From positions 62,001-126,000 of the forward strand of contig NZ_AUJE01000006.1 in assembly GCF_000424065.1 (NCBI RefSeq): a stretch of DNA of 64,000 nucleotides, in the 5' to 3' direction. The stretch's first letter is position 1. Each line of letters begins with the position of its first letter. The translations under genes were made by a program, and so were the position numbers. The stretch is from Selenomonas ruminantium subsp. ruminantium ATCC 12561. GTDB lineage: Bacteria; Bacillota; Negativicutes; Selenomonadales; Selenomonadaceae. Below the pieces are notes generated by a model, which saw only the letters and a list, made by a program, of their open reading frames with translations, was not told the DNA's origin and did no database searches. Positions 44,541 to 53,685 of the stretch are shown here, in pieces.

Positions 44541-45064
44541 GGGAACGACAGGCAGGATTCATGCTGGGAGAAGTTTTGCTGGTTCTGGCGCTGCTGATGA
44601 TTATCGGTGCTCATGCCGTGCCACAGGCGGCAAAATTCTTTCGGCAGACAGCGGTAGAATATGAAGCCGAAAAGTTGCTTTCGACGATCCGCTATTGTCA
44701 GAATCTGAGCCGGACTACAGCAGATAATGCCTGGGGATATGGTGCAAAGAATCCCAATAAGCGTGATATTTATTTGCAGTTATCTGCAGAGGGAAATCAA
44801 ATTTTTGCAGGTGAGGGGGATATTATCGTCAGTCATAATTATCTGCCGCAGGTGAATGTGGTAAAAGTCTATCAGGAAAATGGTAAAAACCATTATGATG
44901 ACCTGGTTAATTTGGCGTTTAATGCCAATGGGCAGCCCAAATCGCTGGGAAAAAATATGATGACGATTTTGATTTATTATCAGGGATATCCTGCTGAAGG
45001 GCAAAAAATCATGATTAGCAAAGGGGGACGAATTCGCATGGAGCGTGGTAATGATGAACCGTGA
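44531..45064 (+). CDS. Pseudopilin (GspH-like)
   Basis: The 177-residue protein begins with a prepilin leader ERQAG before FMLGEVLLVLALLMI, with Glu at mature position 5. A soluble domain follows the helix. Order after the main pilin and peptidase suggests the GspH role at the pseudopilus tip. ATG 44531 overlaps the peptidase stop. The sequence beyond the N-terminus is too divergent for a firm subtype. Confidence 0.72.
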   Translation: MLVRERQAGFMLGEVLLVLALLMIIGAHAVPQAAKFFRQTAVEYEAEKLLSTIRYCQNLSRTTADNAWGYGAKNPNKRDIYLQLSAEGNQIFAGEGDIIVSHNYLPQVNVVKVYQENGKNHYDDLVNLAFNANGQPKSLGKNMMTILIYYQGYPAEGQKIMISKGGRIRMERGNDEP

Positions 45065-45443
45065 TAAACAGGCAGGTTTTTTTCTATGGGAAACCATTTT
45101 GCTGAGTCTTTTTGTGCTGACTATGGCAGCGGCAGCAGGGCTTTATGTGCGGGTGGCACAGTTGCAGGGAGCAGCTGCGGCAGAAGTGCGTGCGGATTAT
45201 TTGGCACGGGCACAGATTTCCTATTCACAGGCTGTGCTGGATAAAGACGGATATCTTCCCACGCAGATGGCTTATTGGGGCGATGCACAGGATTTGGTGC
45301 AAAATGATACGGAATATATGGTCAGCGGGGAGGCGGCAGCTGATGATAAGGGACTTTGGCAATTGCTGGTTACGGTTACCTGGGAGGCAAATGGCCGGAC
45401 GGGGCGGCAGGAGTACAGACGCTGCCTGGCAAGACACAAATGA
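45051..45443 (+). CDS. Pseudopilin (GspI-like)
   Basis: A short leader ending DKQAG precedes FFLWETILLSLFVLTM, with Glu at position 5. The protein is about 130 residues, the size of GspI. Starts at 45051 or 45054 are equally plausible and overlap the end of the GspH-like gene. Minor pseudopilin I starts the tip complex in characterised systems; here this is by position only. Confidence 0.68.
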   Translation: MMNRDKQAGFFLWETILLSLFVLTMAAAAGLYVRVAQLQGAAAAEVRADYLARAQISYSQAVLDKDGYLPTQMAYWGDAQDLVQNDTEYMVSGEAAADDKGLWQLLVTVTWEANGRTGRQEYRRCLARHK

Positions 45444-45951
45444 AGCAGGATTTGTGTTGGGGGAGACACTGATTGCACTGCCGATGCTGGTTATATTGAT
45501 GATGGCGATGACGGGGATTTTTATGTTCTGCATGCGTGCTTATTTTTATCATCTGGCTGATGGGGAATTGGTGCAGGAAATACAGTCAGCCTTTGTGCGT
45601 GTGGTAGAAGATGCCCTGGCGGGAAAGGCCATTGAGCGGAGCGGCCGTCAAAGTCCGGGGTTTGATATCATCAGCCGCCAGAATCCCTTGTATCGTGACA
45701 GTGTTCCGGATAATCTGGTCACACAAAGCTACTGGCTGCACAATATGGCGGGGCTGGTTAAGCTGGTTCGCAGCAGTGATGATGCACCGCTTACGGGGGA
45801 TCATACTCTGGCAAGGATAACCATTGTAGAATTTTCTGCAGAAAAAGATGAAAAATATCCGGGAGTATATAAACTGCGTTTGACCGGGAAGAGTGAGATG
45901 ACAAAACATGAATATACCATGTGCACAGCAGTTTATTTGCCACCATTGTGA
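45391..45951 (+). CDS. Pseudopilin (GspJ-like)
   Basis: ATG 45391, after GGGAGG, gives a 20-residue leader ending NEAG before FVLGETLIALPMLVIL, with Glu at position 5. The mature part is about 165 residues, similar to GspJ. It overlaps the GspI-like gene by 53 bases in another frame, an unusually long overlap that suggests tight translational coupling. Leader length is atypical, so the true start could be elsewhere. Confidence 0.65.
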   Translation: MAGRGGRSTDAAWQDTNEAGFVLGETLIALPMLVILMMAMTGIFMFCMRAYFYHLADGELVQEIQSAFVRVVEDALAGKAIERSGRQSPGFDIISRQNPLYRDSVPDNLVTQSYWLHNMAGLVKLVRSSDDAPLTGDHTLARITIVEFSAEKDEKYPGVYKLRLTGKSEMTKHEYTMCTAVYLPPL

Positions 45952-46378
45952 AGTCCAGCGGCAGCAGGGCATGATTTCCTTGGTAGCACTTGTACTGCTG
46001 TTGATTATGGTCTTTATGGGGCGGGGCTTGGTTTATTTTCAGCAGCAGGGGGCAATGAACAGCTATTCATTCCGTCAGGAAATGCAGCTGCGTCTGGCAG
46101 CAGAAAGCATGGTAGAAAAACAGTGGTTATCCCTGCAAAATGATGACAGCAGGCTGCAGGATTTGCAGCCGGATACCATGCTTCTGTTAGATAAGGGAAA
46201 TCATGAAGGGGTGGATTATACCGTTTTTGCCCGCGAATGGGGTGGGAAGGTTTATCTTATCGCGACAACTTTTCGACGGAATACAGCTATTGAGAAAATC
46301 ATAGAACCGCATGTTATGGTCAAAGGCATGCTGGCAAAGGAGGGGGAGCATTATGCATGGCGGGGCTGGGCTCCTTAA
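45908..46378 (+). CDS. GspK/PilX-like minor pilin
   Basis: The 156-residue protein has a leader-like RQQG followed by MISLVALVLLLIMVF and then LRLAAESMVEKQW, a helix pattern seen in PilX/GspK N-termini. It is much shorter than usual GspK, which has a large extra domain, and lacks Glu at position 5 (as GspK often does). It overlaps the GspJ-like gene by 44 bases. It probably caps the pseudopilus. Confidence 0.6.
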   Translation: MNIPCAQQFICHHCEVQRQQGMISLVALVLLLIMVFMGRGLVYFQQQGAMNSYSFRQEMQLRLAAESMVEKQWLSLQNDDSRLQDLQPDTMLLLDKGNHEGVDYTVFAREWGGKVYLIATTFRRNTAIEKIIEPHVMVKGMLAKEGEHYAWRGWAP

Positions 46379-47507
46379 GAAATTCGTTTATCAGACGGAC
46401 AGGGACTTTATCGTGGCAGCACCAAAAGATGGTGGCTGCACCTTGCAAAAATATGTTTGTGATGACGAGGGCTGGCAGCTAAGTGCAGAAAGTGTTCTCT
46501 GCGCTTCGGGCTTGGCTGATGACGTGCCGGAAGCTTCATTTTCGCTGGATTTAAGAGAGACAGCAGAACAAACGGCAATGGAAATTGCCCGTAAAGGCTG
46601 GCAGGAGATTCCGCTTTTGTTCGTTGTGCCGGAGAATGAGCAATTGAGCTATGTCTTAAATCTGCCTCCCGGACTGACTGTATCCCAGCAGCAGGAGGCA
46701 GCCTACTGGGAGATGGATGACAAACTGCTGGCACAGGGATTAAGTGTGGAAAATTTTACCTGTGTTTACCATACAGAAGACGGAGGGGAAGGCCGCTGTA
46801 CGATTACAGGGGTTCGTCAGGGATATTTGCAGGAAATAGAGGAAGCCTTTGCTCAGGAGGAACTGCAGCTGGCAGATATCATTCCTGCTTCCGGCGGTAT
46901 GGTTTATCTAAACAGCAGACAGCGGGAAATGGCTGGTTTTAAGAGGCGTTCGGGAGCCGGGCTGGCCGTCAGACGCATTTTGGCCGGATGGTTTGTTTTT
47001 TGGCTGGTAATGGGGATGATTGTGCTGTGTGTGGATTTTTTTCATTACCAACTGGCCAGTGATTTAGCAGCTAAACAGCAAAGTGAGTTAGCTGGATTAG
47101 CGTCTGAGCAGCAGGAAATGCAGACGCTGGTGGCAGAAGCAGGGGCGATTGATGACCGGGAGAAAAAAATACAGGCATTGAATCGTCCGGGGATTTCCTG
47201 GTATAGCTTGCTGGTGCATTTAGGTGCGAATACAACGCAGGGGGTATCGCTTACCGGGATAAATGTCCGCAATGATGGACAGCAGCTTTATTTGGAGGGG
47301 CAGGCAGTAGATTATGATTGCCTGGCAGAGTTTATTGGTCAATGTGAAGCGGACAAGGCATTTTTCACACACGGGGTAATGCTGCAGGAATCGACTATGG
47401 TCAAGGGCCGGAATGGTGAGCCGGATACGGTGAAATTTTCGGCAGCGGTAAATTGGGAGTCGGAAGATGATGGAAAGATTGCTGAGGAAAATCAGGGCAG
47501 GCAGTAA
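46353..47507 (+). CDS. GspL/PilM-PilN-like assembly protein
   Basis: ATG 46353 follows AGGGGGAG. The N-terminal about 200 residues resemble part of a PilM/GspL cytoplasmic domain (LNLPPGLTVSQQQEAAYWEMDDKL). One membrane helix follows (WFVFWLVMGMIVLCVDFF, about residue 215-235), then a coiled coil and a periplasmic domain like PilN (ISWYSLLVHLGANTTQGVSLTGINV). The 384-residue single chain is thus GspL-like, linking a cytoplasmic partner to the periplasmic pseudopilus. It overlaps the next gene by 41 bases. Confidence 0.65.
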   Translation: MHGGAGLLKKFVYQTDRDFIVAAPKDGGCTLQKYVCDDEGWQLSAESVLCASGLADDVPEASFSLDLRETAEQTAMEIARKGWQEIPLLFVVPENEQLSYVLNLPPGLTVSQQQEAAYWEMDDKLLAQGLSVENFTCVYHTEDGGEGRCTITGVRQGYLQEIEEAFAQEELQLADIIPASGGMVYLNSRQREMAGFKRRSGAGLAVRRILAGWFVFWLVMGMIVLCVDFFHYQLASDLAAKQQSELAGLASEQQEMQTLVAEAGAIDDREKKIQALNRPGISWYSLLVHLGANTTQGVSLTGINVRNDGQQLYLEGQAVDYDCLAEFIGQCEADKAFFTHGVMLQESTMVKGRNGEPDTVKFSAAVNWESEDDGKIAEENQGRQ

Positions 47508-48030
47508 AGACAAAGGCTATGTGATCATACTGACTTTAGCAGGAACTTTGGCTGGAGGCTTGCTGTTCTATTTTTTTCTGCATAAACCGCTGCTGGCGGC
47601 TGCTGAGGATTGCAACCGGCAGGCAGCGGAATCGGTTCGGGAAGTCACGGCGGTTACCAATTTTCAGAATGCTCATCTGAATATGAAGGAATATCGGGCC
47701 GAATTGAAAAAACGTGAACAGCGTGTTATGCAGTATCTGCCGGAAAATATGTCGCAGGGAGAGTTTATCCTGTATTTGGAGCGGCTGGCTATGCGAAGCA
47801 AAATGGAATTGCAGATGGTCAATCCGCAAAAAAGTGAGCTTCAGGGAGATGTTTTCTGCTTGCCGTTAAAATTGAAGCTTACAGGCAGTTACTTCTGTTT
47901 GCTGAAATTCCTGCAAGGCTTACAGGAGGGGGAGAGATTGGCTGTAGTAAAAAATATGTCCATCGAAGCAAAAGAGAATAGGTTGAGTGTGACGATGCTG
48001 CTTGATATTTATGCTGTGCCTGTTAAATAG
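47467..48030 (+). CDS. PilO/GspM-like inner-membrane protein
   Basis: The 187-residue protein has one N-terminal membrane helix (about residues 18-38, VIILTLAGTLAGGLLFYFFL), a coiled coil, and a ferredoxin-like periplasmic domain with GSYFCLLKFLQGL and VVKNMSIEAKENRLSVTMLLDIYA, as in PilO. It would pair with the preceding GspL-like protein. It ends the pseudopilus operon; about 90 bases with nothing recognisable separate it from aroC. Confidence 0.72.
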   Translation: MMERLLRKIRAGSKDKGYVIILTLAGTLAGGLLFYFFLHKPLLAAAEDCNRQAAESVREVTAVTNFQNAHLNMKEYRAELKKREQRVMQYLPENMSQGEFILYLERLAMRSKMELQMVNPQKSELQGDVFCLPLKLKLTGSYFCLLKFLQGLQEGERLAVVKNMSIEAKENRLSVTMLLDIYAVPVK

Positions 48031-48121
48031 ACAAAAATCCGATATAGAGAACTTGCTTTATACACAATGATACATTAAACTATACATAAATGTGAAAAAT
48101 TGCTACGATGAGGTGTATAGT

Positions 48122-49291
48122 ATGAGCGAGTTGCGTTTTATGACGGCGGGCGAGTCCCATGGGCCGAGACTTACGGCGATTTTGGAGGGCCTGCCGGCCG
48201 GGCTGAAGCTGCATAAGGAGGATATTGACCGGGAACTAGCCCGCCGACAGCAGGGGTATGGCCGTGGGGGGCGCATGAAGATTGAGACGGACAAGGTGGA
48301 AGTCCTCTCCGGCATGCGCTTTAACGAGACATTGGGCGGCCCGCTGACCCTGCAGGTGATCAACAAGGATTTTGCCAACTGGAACGGCCGCATGGCCGCC
48401 TTTGGTGAGCCGGAAGGCGAAAAGGTCACGGCAGCCCGTCCCGGTCATGCGGATTTGACGGGGATTTTGAAATATGATCGTGAAGATGTGCGGGATATAC
48501 TGGAGCGTTCGAGTGCCCGCGAAACCACCATGCGGGTGGCCGTAGGTGCGGTCTGCAAGGCTTTTCTGCGAGAACTCGGTATAAAAGTCGTTTCCCATGT
48601 GACCAATATCGGCGGTGTGGCCGTTGACCCGTCAAAAATTGACCGGTCAGCGATTGGCACAGAAAATGGTTCTGAACTCAACTGCTATGATAGTGAGGCC
48701 GAAGTGCAGATGAAAGCCCGCATTGACGAAGCCAAGGCCGCAGGCGATACCTTAGGTGGAATTTTTGAAGTCATTGTACAGGGCGCACCTGTTGGTTTAG
48801 GCAGTCATATTCAGTGGGATAGACGGTTAGATGCCCGCTTGTCCGGCGCCATGATGTCCATTCAGGCCATCAAGGGCGTGGAGATTGGCGCAGGGTTCGA
48901 GTGCGCCGTTCTTCCCGGCAGTCAGATTCATGATGAAATCTATCTTGAAGAGGACAGGATTCAGCGCAAAACCAACCGGGCGGGCGGACTTGAAGGCGGC
49001 ATGACTAATGGCGAAGATATCATCGTGCGGGCGGCCATGAAGCCGATTCCGACCTTGATGACACCGCTGAAGTCCATTGATATTGAAAGCCGCGAAGCAG
49101 TGCTGGCTTGCAAGGAGCGCAGCGATACCTGTGCGGTATCGGCGGCGTCGGTCGTGGGCGAGGCTATGGTTGCCTTTGTTATCGCGCAGGCCGTTTGTGA
49201 GAAATTCGGCAGTGATGCGATGGTGGATTTGAAAGCCGCAATCGATGCCTATAATCAGCGCATTGGAAAGGATTGGTGCGCGCATGCGTAA
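48122..49291 (+). CDS. aroC: Chorismate synthase
   Basis: AroC makes chorismate from EPSP with reduced FMN. The protein has TAGESHGPRLTAILEGLPAG, RRQQGYGRGGRMKIE, GGPLTLQV and the downstream EGGMTNGEDIIVRAAMKPIPT. ATG 48122, with GAGGTG 7 bases upstream, gives 389 residues; the longer frame back to 48092 has no RBS. It overlaps aroK and begins an aroC-aroK-aroB operon. Confidence 0.95.
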   Translation: MSELRFMTAGESHGPRLTAILEGLPAGLKLHKEDIDRELARRQQGYGRGGRMKIETDKVEVLSGMRFNETLGGPLTLQVINKDFANWNGRMAAFGEPEGEKVTAARPGHADLTGILKYDREDVRDILERSSARETTMRVAVGAVCKAFLRELGIKVVSHVTNIGGVAVDPSKIDRSAIGTENGSELNCYDSEAEVQMKARIDEAKAAGDTLGGIFEVIVQGAPVGLGSHIQWDRRLDARLSGAMMSIQAIKGVEIGAGFECAVLPGSQIHDEIYLEEDRIQRKTNRAGGLEGGMTNGEDIIVRAAMKPIPTLMTPLKSIDIESREAVLACKERSDTCAVSAASVVGEAMVAFVIAQAVCEKFGSDAMVDLKAAIDAYNQRIGKDWCAHA

Positions 49292-49814
49292 TGTGATTTT
49301 AATCGGCTTTATGGGAACGGGCAAATCCAGCACAGGGAAAATGCTCGCCCAGCGGCTAGGCTGTGCCTTTATCGATATGGATAATAAAATCGAAGAAGAA
49401 GCTGGACTAAGCATTCCCGAAATCTTTGTTAAGTTTGGAGAAGGCCATTTCCGTCAGCTCGAACATGAGCTGGCGGTAAGACTCTCCAAGCGGCGCAATG
49501 CGGTGATTTCCACCGGCGGCGGTACGGTAAAGAATCCGGCCAATGTGGAGGCGTTAAAATCCAGTGGGGTAATGGTCTGCTTAAAAGCCGATGTCGATAC
49601 GGTGCTCGAACGCACCAAAAGCCGCGGCACCCGCCCGGTACTCGACCGCGCAGATGATGGCGACCGCCGTCAGGCTGTGGAAAAATTGTTAAAGGAGCGG
49701 GAATCGCTTTATCAGCAGGCCGATTTTTCCGTCGATACCAGTGAATTATCGCCCCTGCAGGTGGTGGAAGTCATCACCAAAACATTAAAGACAAGAGGTG
49801 TGCTGCATGCGTAA
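49284..49814 (+). CDS. aroK: Shikimate kinase
   Basis: AroK phosphorylates shikimate with ATP. The 176-residue protein has a P-loop GFMGTGKSSTGK, DMDNKIEEEAG, FRQLEHEL and ISTGGGTV as shikimate-site motifs, and a RGTRPVL lid. ATG 49284 overlaps the aroC stop by 8 bases, and the gene overlaps the aroB start, so the three are translated together. Confidence 0.95.
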   Translation: MRNVILIGFMGTGKSSTGKMLAQRLGCAFIDMDNKIEEEAGLSIPEIFVKFGEGHFRQLEHELAVRLSKRRNAVISTGGGTVKNPANVEALKSSGVMVCLKADVDTVLERTKSRGTRPVLDRADDGDRRQAVEKLLKERESLYQQADFSVDTSELSPLQVVEVITKTLKTRGVLHA

Positions 49815-50892
49815 GGTACGGGTGGATTTAGGCGAAAAGAGTTACGATATCGTTATCGGTTACGATATCGGTCAGGAGATTGTCGATTTTGTCAAGGGGG
49901 CAGGTTACAGTAAAAAGGCGCTGCTTGTTACCGATACGCATGTAGGCCCGTTGTATGGAAAACAGGTACAGCAGCTGTTAGCCGAAGCTGGCCTGGAAGC
50001 GGCACTCATGCAGATACCGGCAGGCGAAAGCTCCAAGAATCTCACCGTGGCCAATGACCTCTTTACGCGGGCCATTGAACTGGGTCTTGACCGCAAATCA
50101 CCGGTCTTTGCCTTAGGTGGCGGTGTAGTCGGTGATTTGGCGGGCTTTGTCGCCGCAACCTATATGCGCGGCGTGCCCTTTGTGCAGCTTCCCACCAGCC
50201 TGCTGGCACAGGTGGATTCCAGCGTCGGCGGTAAGGTGGCGGTCAATCATGAACTGGGCAAGAACCTTATCGGGGCGTTCTACCAGCCGCAGGCTGTCTT
50301 TATGGAACTCAATTATATGAAGACTCTGCCACAGCGGGAAATCTACACGGGGCTTGGCGAAATCATCAAATACGGTATTATCTATGATGCAGATTTCTTT
50401 GCTTTCTTAGAGGCAAACAGGGAACAGGTGCTGGCCTTGGAGCCGGAGGCTTTGGTACATATGATTGCCCGCTCCTGTGAGATAAAGGCCGCCGTGGTCA
50501 GCGAGGACGAAAAAGAAGCCGGATTGCGCCGGATTCTGAACTTCGGCCATACCATCGCCCATGCCATAGAAAAGGAAACCGGCTATGTGCGCTATAATCA
50601 TGGCGAGGCCGTGGCAACAGGTATGGTGGGTGCAGCTAACGTCAGCTGGGAACTGGGGCTTATCGGCGAAACGGAATACAACCGCGTGCGGGAGATGATT
50701 GCGCGTTATAATCTGCCCTTGCAGGCCGCAGGCGTAACCGTAGATGCCATGTACGCCGATATCTTCCATGACAAGAAAACCGTGGGCGGCAAAGTGACCT
50801 GGGTACTTATGGAAAAAATCGGTCAGGTCATCTGCCGCAATGATGTGCCGGCAGATGTGGTCAAAAAGGCCATGGAGGCCGTGCGTGCCTAA
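49807..50892 (+). CDS. aroB: 3-dehydroquinate synthase
   Basis: AroB cyclises DAHP to 3-dehydroquinate with NAD and a metal ion. Motifs: ALGGGVVGDLAGFVA, QLPTSLLAQVDSSVGGKVAVNH, GLGEIIKYG and the metal-binding NFGHTIAHAIE with NHGEAVATGM. ATG 49807 after AGAGGTG gives 361 residues. The operon lacks the other shikimate genes. Confidence 0.95.
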   Translation: MRKVRVDLGEKSYDIVIGYDIGQEIVDFVKGAGYSKKALLVTDTHVGPLYGKQVQQLLAEAGLEAALMQIPAGESSKNLTVANDLFTRAIELGLDRKSPVFALGGGVVGDLAGFVAATYMRGVPFVQLPTSLLAQVDSSVGGKVAVNHELGKNLIGAFYQPQAVFMELNYMKTLPQREIYTGLGEIIKYGIIYDADFFAFLEANREQVLALEPEALVHMIARSCEIKAAVVSEDEKEAGLRRILNFGHTIAHAIEKETGYVRYNHGEAVATGMVGAANVSWELGLIGETEYNRVREMIARYNLPLQAAGVTVDAMYADIFHDKKTVGGKVTWVLMEKIGQVICRNDVPADVVKKAMEAVRA

Positions 50893-50949
50893 AAAGATGG
50901 CAGAGCGTGTAAAGTTTAGCGCATTACGTGCGAAGAATGGCAATCGCCG

Positions 50950-50978
50950 TTGACTTTTCGCGGGGTTAATGTGATAAT
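50950..50978 (+). promoter_or_regulatory. Promoter upstream of dapA
   Basis: TTGACT (50950-50955) and GATAAT (50973-50978) are 17 bases apart, in the gap between aroB and dapA. Confidence 0.65.
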
Positions 50979-51035
50979 TAGAAGCAGTAAGATGAATGTG
51001 AATGGAACTTTTTAATTTACATGGGAGGCTTTTTC

Positions 51036-51923
51036 ATGAAAAAAACGATTTTTCGTGGCGCAGGTGTAGCCATCATTACGCCGTATACGGAAGATGGCAT
51101 TAACTTTGACGAGCTGGGACGGATTATTGATGACCAGATAAAAAATCATACGGATGCCATCATCATCACCGGTACTACGGGTGAATCCGCAACGATGAGC
51201 GATGCAGAACATCGTGCAGCCATCAAATTTGCTGTCGACCATGTAAAGGGGCGCGTGCCGGTAATCGCCGGTACCGGCTCCAATGAAACCAGCTATGCAG
51301 TGGAGCTTTCCAAATATGCGGAAAGCGTGGGCGCGGATGCCCTGCTGGTGGTAACGCCGTATTACAATAAATGCACGCAGAAAGGCCTTATCGCCCATTA
51401 CACGGCGATTGCCGATGCGGTGAACATCCCCATTATCCTCTATGATGTGCCTTCCCGTACGGGCGTGGCAATTGCAACGTCCACCTATGTGGAACTGGCT
51501 AAGCATCCCAATATCGTGGCCGTAAAAGAAGCCAATGGCGACCTGTCGAAGATTCTGCGTCTGCGCGCGGCTGTCGGCGATGATTTGGTAATCTATTCCG
51601 GCAATGACGACCAGATAGTGCCGATTCTTTCCTTGGGTGGTCAGGGCGTAATCTCTGTACTTTCCAACGTGGCACCGCAGCAGACTCATGATATGTGTCA
51701 GGCCTTCTTTGATGGCGATACGAAAAAAGCCGAAAAAATGCAGGTGGAATATGCTGACCTCATCGATGCGCTGTTCTGCGAGGTCAACCCGATTCCCGTC
51801 AAGGTTGCCATGCGCAAGCTCGGCTATGCCGCAGGCCCCCTGCGCATGCCGCTGTCGGAGATGGAACCCCAGCACGAAAAACAGCTGGAAGATGCTCTGC
51901 GCAACCATGGTTTGATCAAGTAA
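51036..51923 (+). CDS. dapA: 4-hydroxy-tetrahydrodipicolinate synthase
   Basis: DapA condenses pyruvate and aspartate semialdehyde for lysine and diaminopimelate. The 295-residue TIM barrel has ITGTTGESATMSDAEHRA, VVTPYYNKCTQKGL with the catalytic Tyr, VPSRTGV, and the Schiff-base Lys in AVKEANGD near residue 161. ATG 51036 follows GGGAGG; an in-frame ATG at 51021 lies before the RBS and is less likely. It stands alone with its own promoter and terminator. Confidence 0.94.
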   Translation: MKKTIFRGAGVAIITPYTEDGINFDELGRIIDDQIKNHTDAIIITGTTGESATMSDAEHRAAIKFAVDHVKGRVPVIAGTGSNETSYAVELSKYAESVGADALLVVTPYYNKCTQKGLIAHYTAIADAVNIPIILYDVPSRTGVAIATSTYVELAKHPNIVAVKEANGDLSKILRLRAAVGDDLVIYSGNDDQIVPILSLGGQGVISVLSNVAPQQTHDMCQAFFDGDTKKAEKMQVEYADLIDALFCEVNPIPVKVAMRKLGYAAGPLRMPLSEMEPQHEKQLEDALRNHGLIK

Positions 51924-51936
51924 GAAATTTTACACC

Positions 51937-51962
51937 GCCTTCCCCAAGGGGGAAGGCTTTTT
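51937..51962 (+). terminator. Terminator after dapA
   Basis: GCCTTCCCC (51937-51945) pairs with GGGGAAGGC (51949-51957) around an AAG loop, followed by five T. Confidence 0.85.
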
Positions 51963-51985
51963 CTCGTTTAGAAAGGGATTTATAT

Positions 51986-52648
51986 ATGCACGGAGTTTTT
52001 GATATTGTCGGGCCGGTGATGATTGGCCCGTCCAGTTCCCATACGGCAGGTGCTGTGCGCTTGGGGTTGATGGCGCGGAAAATTTTGGGCGAAGAAGCGG
52101 TGCGGGCGGAAATCAACCTGCATGGCTCCTTTGCCCGTACCTATCGCGGGCATGGTACGGATAAGGCCTTGATTGCCGGCATCTTGGGCTTTGCCCCGGA
52201 GGACGAACGCATTCGCGAGGCTTTGCAGATTGCCCGTGACCATGGTTTGGAATTCAGCTTTCAGACGGTGAATCTCGAAGAAGCACACCCCAATACGGCC
52301 GTTATTTACCTTGTGGGCCGTTCCGGACGTACAGCCAGAGTCCGTGGCGCATCGGTGGGCGGCGGCAATATCATGATTTCTAATATCGATGGCTATCAGG
52401 TAGAACTGACCGGACAATATCCTGCCCTCATCACCATACACCATGACTGCCCCGGTGTGATCACCCGCGTTACGCAGATACTGGCCCATGCGGCGGTCAA
52501 TATCGCCTTTATGCGGGTGTCCCGTCAGAACCGCGGCGAAACCGCCATGATGATTATGGAACTGGACGAGGAACCGGCGGCAACGGTTATCGAAGAGTGC
52601 CAGCAGGCGGATAATGTGGAATACGCCTTTGCCATTCCCGCCATTTGA
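51986..52648 (+). CDS. sdaAB: L-serine ammonia-lyase, iron-sulfur-dependent, beta subunit
   Basis: The 220-residue protein has GPVMIGPSSSHTAGAVRLG near the N-terminus, the family signature, and a C-terminal ACT domain from about residue 145 (ALITIHHDCPGVITRVTQIL). With the alpha subunit encoded 17 bases downstream it makes pyruvate and ammonia from serine using a [4Fe-4S] cluster. GAAAGGGA precedes the ATG. Confidence 0.94.
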   Translation: MHGVFDIVGPVMIGPSSSHTAGAVRLGLMARKILGEEAVRAEINLHGSFARTYRGHGTDKALIAGILGFAPEDERIREALQIARDHGLEFSFQTVNLEEAHPNTAVIYLVGRSGRTARVRGASVGGGNIMISNIDGYQVELTGQYPALITIHHDCPGVITRVTQILAHAAVNIAFMRVSRQNRGETAMMIMELDEEPAATVIEECQQADNVEYAFAIPAI

Positions 52649-52665
52649 TTTGAGGAGCAGTACCT

Positions 52666-53535
52666 ATGATTAACTTTAATAATATCGAAGAATTGATTGT
52701 CCTGGCCGAGGAAGCAGGGACTTCCCTGCATGAAATCGTCATCAAACGGGAAATGCAGGACAGCCAAAAATCGCGGGCAGAAATCATGCTCTCCATGCAG
52801 ACGAATTGGCAGGTCATGCAGGCATCCATTGAGCGGGGCATCAAAAACACGGAAAAATCCCTGAGCGGCCTTACCGGCGGTGATGCCAAAAAACTCTATG
52901 CCTACCGTCAGCGTGGCTATATGGGGCAGGAGGTTTTAAGTGCCGCCGCCTATGCGGTGGGCATCAGCGAAGTCAATGCGGTCATGGGCCGTATCGTCGC
53001 CTGCCCAACTGCCGGTTCCTGCGGCATCGTGCCGGCCGCGCTCTATGCAGCAAAGATGGAACGCAATGTATCCGATCAGGCTATTGTAAACGCCCTCTTT
53101 ACCGCCGCAGGTATTGGTATGGTCATTGATCAGAATGCCTCCATTGCCGGAGCAGCAGGCGGCTGTCAGGCAGAATGCGGCACAGCAGCAGGTATGGCGG
53201 CAGCGGCTTTGGTAGAACTTGCCGGCGGCAGCCCACGGCAAATCGGCAATGCCGTGGCATTGTCCATCAAAAACTTGCTGGGCTTGGTCTGCGACCCCGT
53301 AGCCGGTCTCGTAGAAGTCCCCTGCGTCAAACGCAACGGCTTTGCCGTAATCGAAGCCATGCTGGCGGCCGATATGAGCATGGCGGGGATTGATTCGGTC
53401 ATTCCCGTAGACGAAGTCATTGACGCCATGAACCGCATCGGCAAGGCCCTGCCCAAGAGCCTGCGGGAAACGAGTGAAGGCGGATTGGCCACAACGGCTA
53501 CGGCGCAGGTAATCGAAAAACGCATTTACAAGTAA
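52666..53535 (+). CDS. sdaAA: L-serine ammonia-lyase, iron-sulfur-dependent, alpha subunit
   Basis: The 289-residue subunit contains cluster-ligand cysteines in CPTAGSCGIVPAAL, AAGGCQAECGTA and VCDPVAGLVEVPC, a characteristic set, and GMVIDQNASIAGA. It forms the oxygen-sensitive serine dehydratase with SdaAB, which fits an anaerobe. GAGGAG lies before ATG 52666. Confidence 0.95.
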   Translation: MINFNNIEELIVLAEEAGTSLHEIVIKREMQDSQKSRAEIMLSMQTNWQVMQASIERGIKNTEKSLSGLTGGDAKKLYAYRQRGYMGQEVLSAAAYAVGISEVNAVMGRIVACPTAGSCGIVPAALYAAKMERNVSDQAIVNALFTAAGIGMVIDQNASIAGAAGGCQAECGTAAGMAAAALVELAGGSPRQIGNAVALSIKNLLGLVCDPVAGLVEVPCVKRNGFAVIEAMLAADMSMAGIDSVIPVDEVIDAMNRIGKALPKSLRETSEGGLATTATAQVIEKRIYK

Positions 53536-53570
53536 ATATAAATCGTGCATGGTAACACGTGCATGATTTC

Positions 53571-53616
53571 AAGCGCAAGATGTATTTTTGCTATCACAGC
53601 AATACATCTTGCGCTT
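53571..53616 (+). terminator. Terminator after sdaAA
   Basis: AAGCGCAAGATGTATT (53571-53586) pairs perfectly with AATACATCTTGCGCTT (53601-53616), followed by ATTTTTA. It insulates the next operon. Confidence 0.85.
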
Positions 53617-53685
53617 ATTTTTATGCAAAAAAACACGGGCACAATGTAATTTGTGGATAAAAAGTAAATTTTTTTGCAGAATGTC

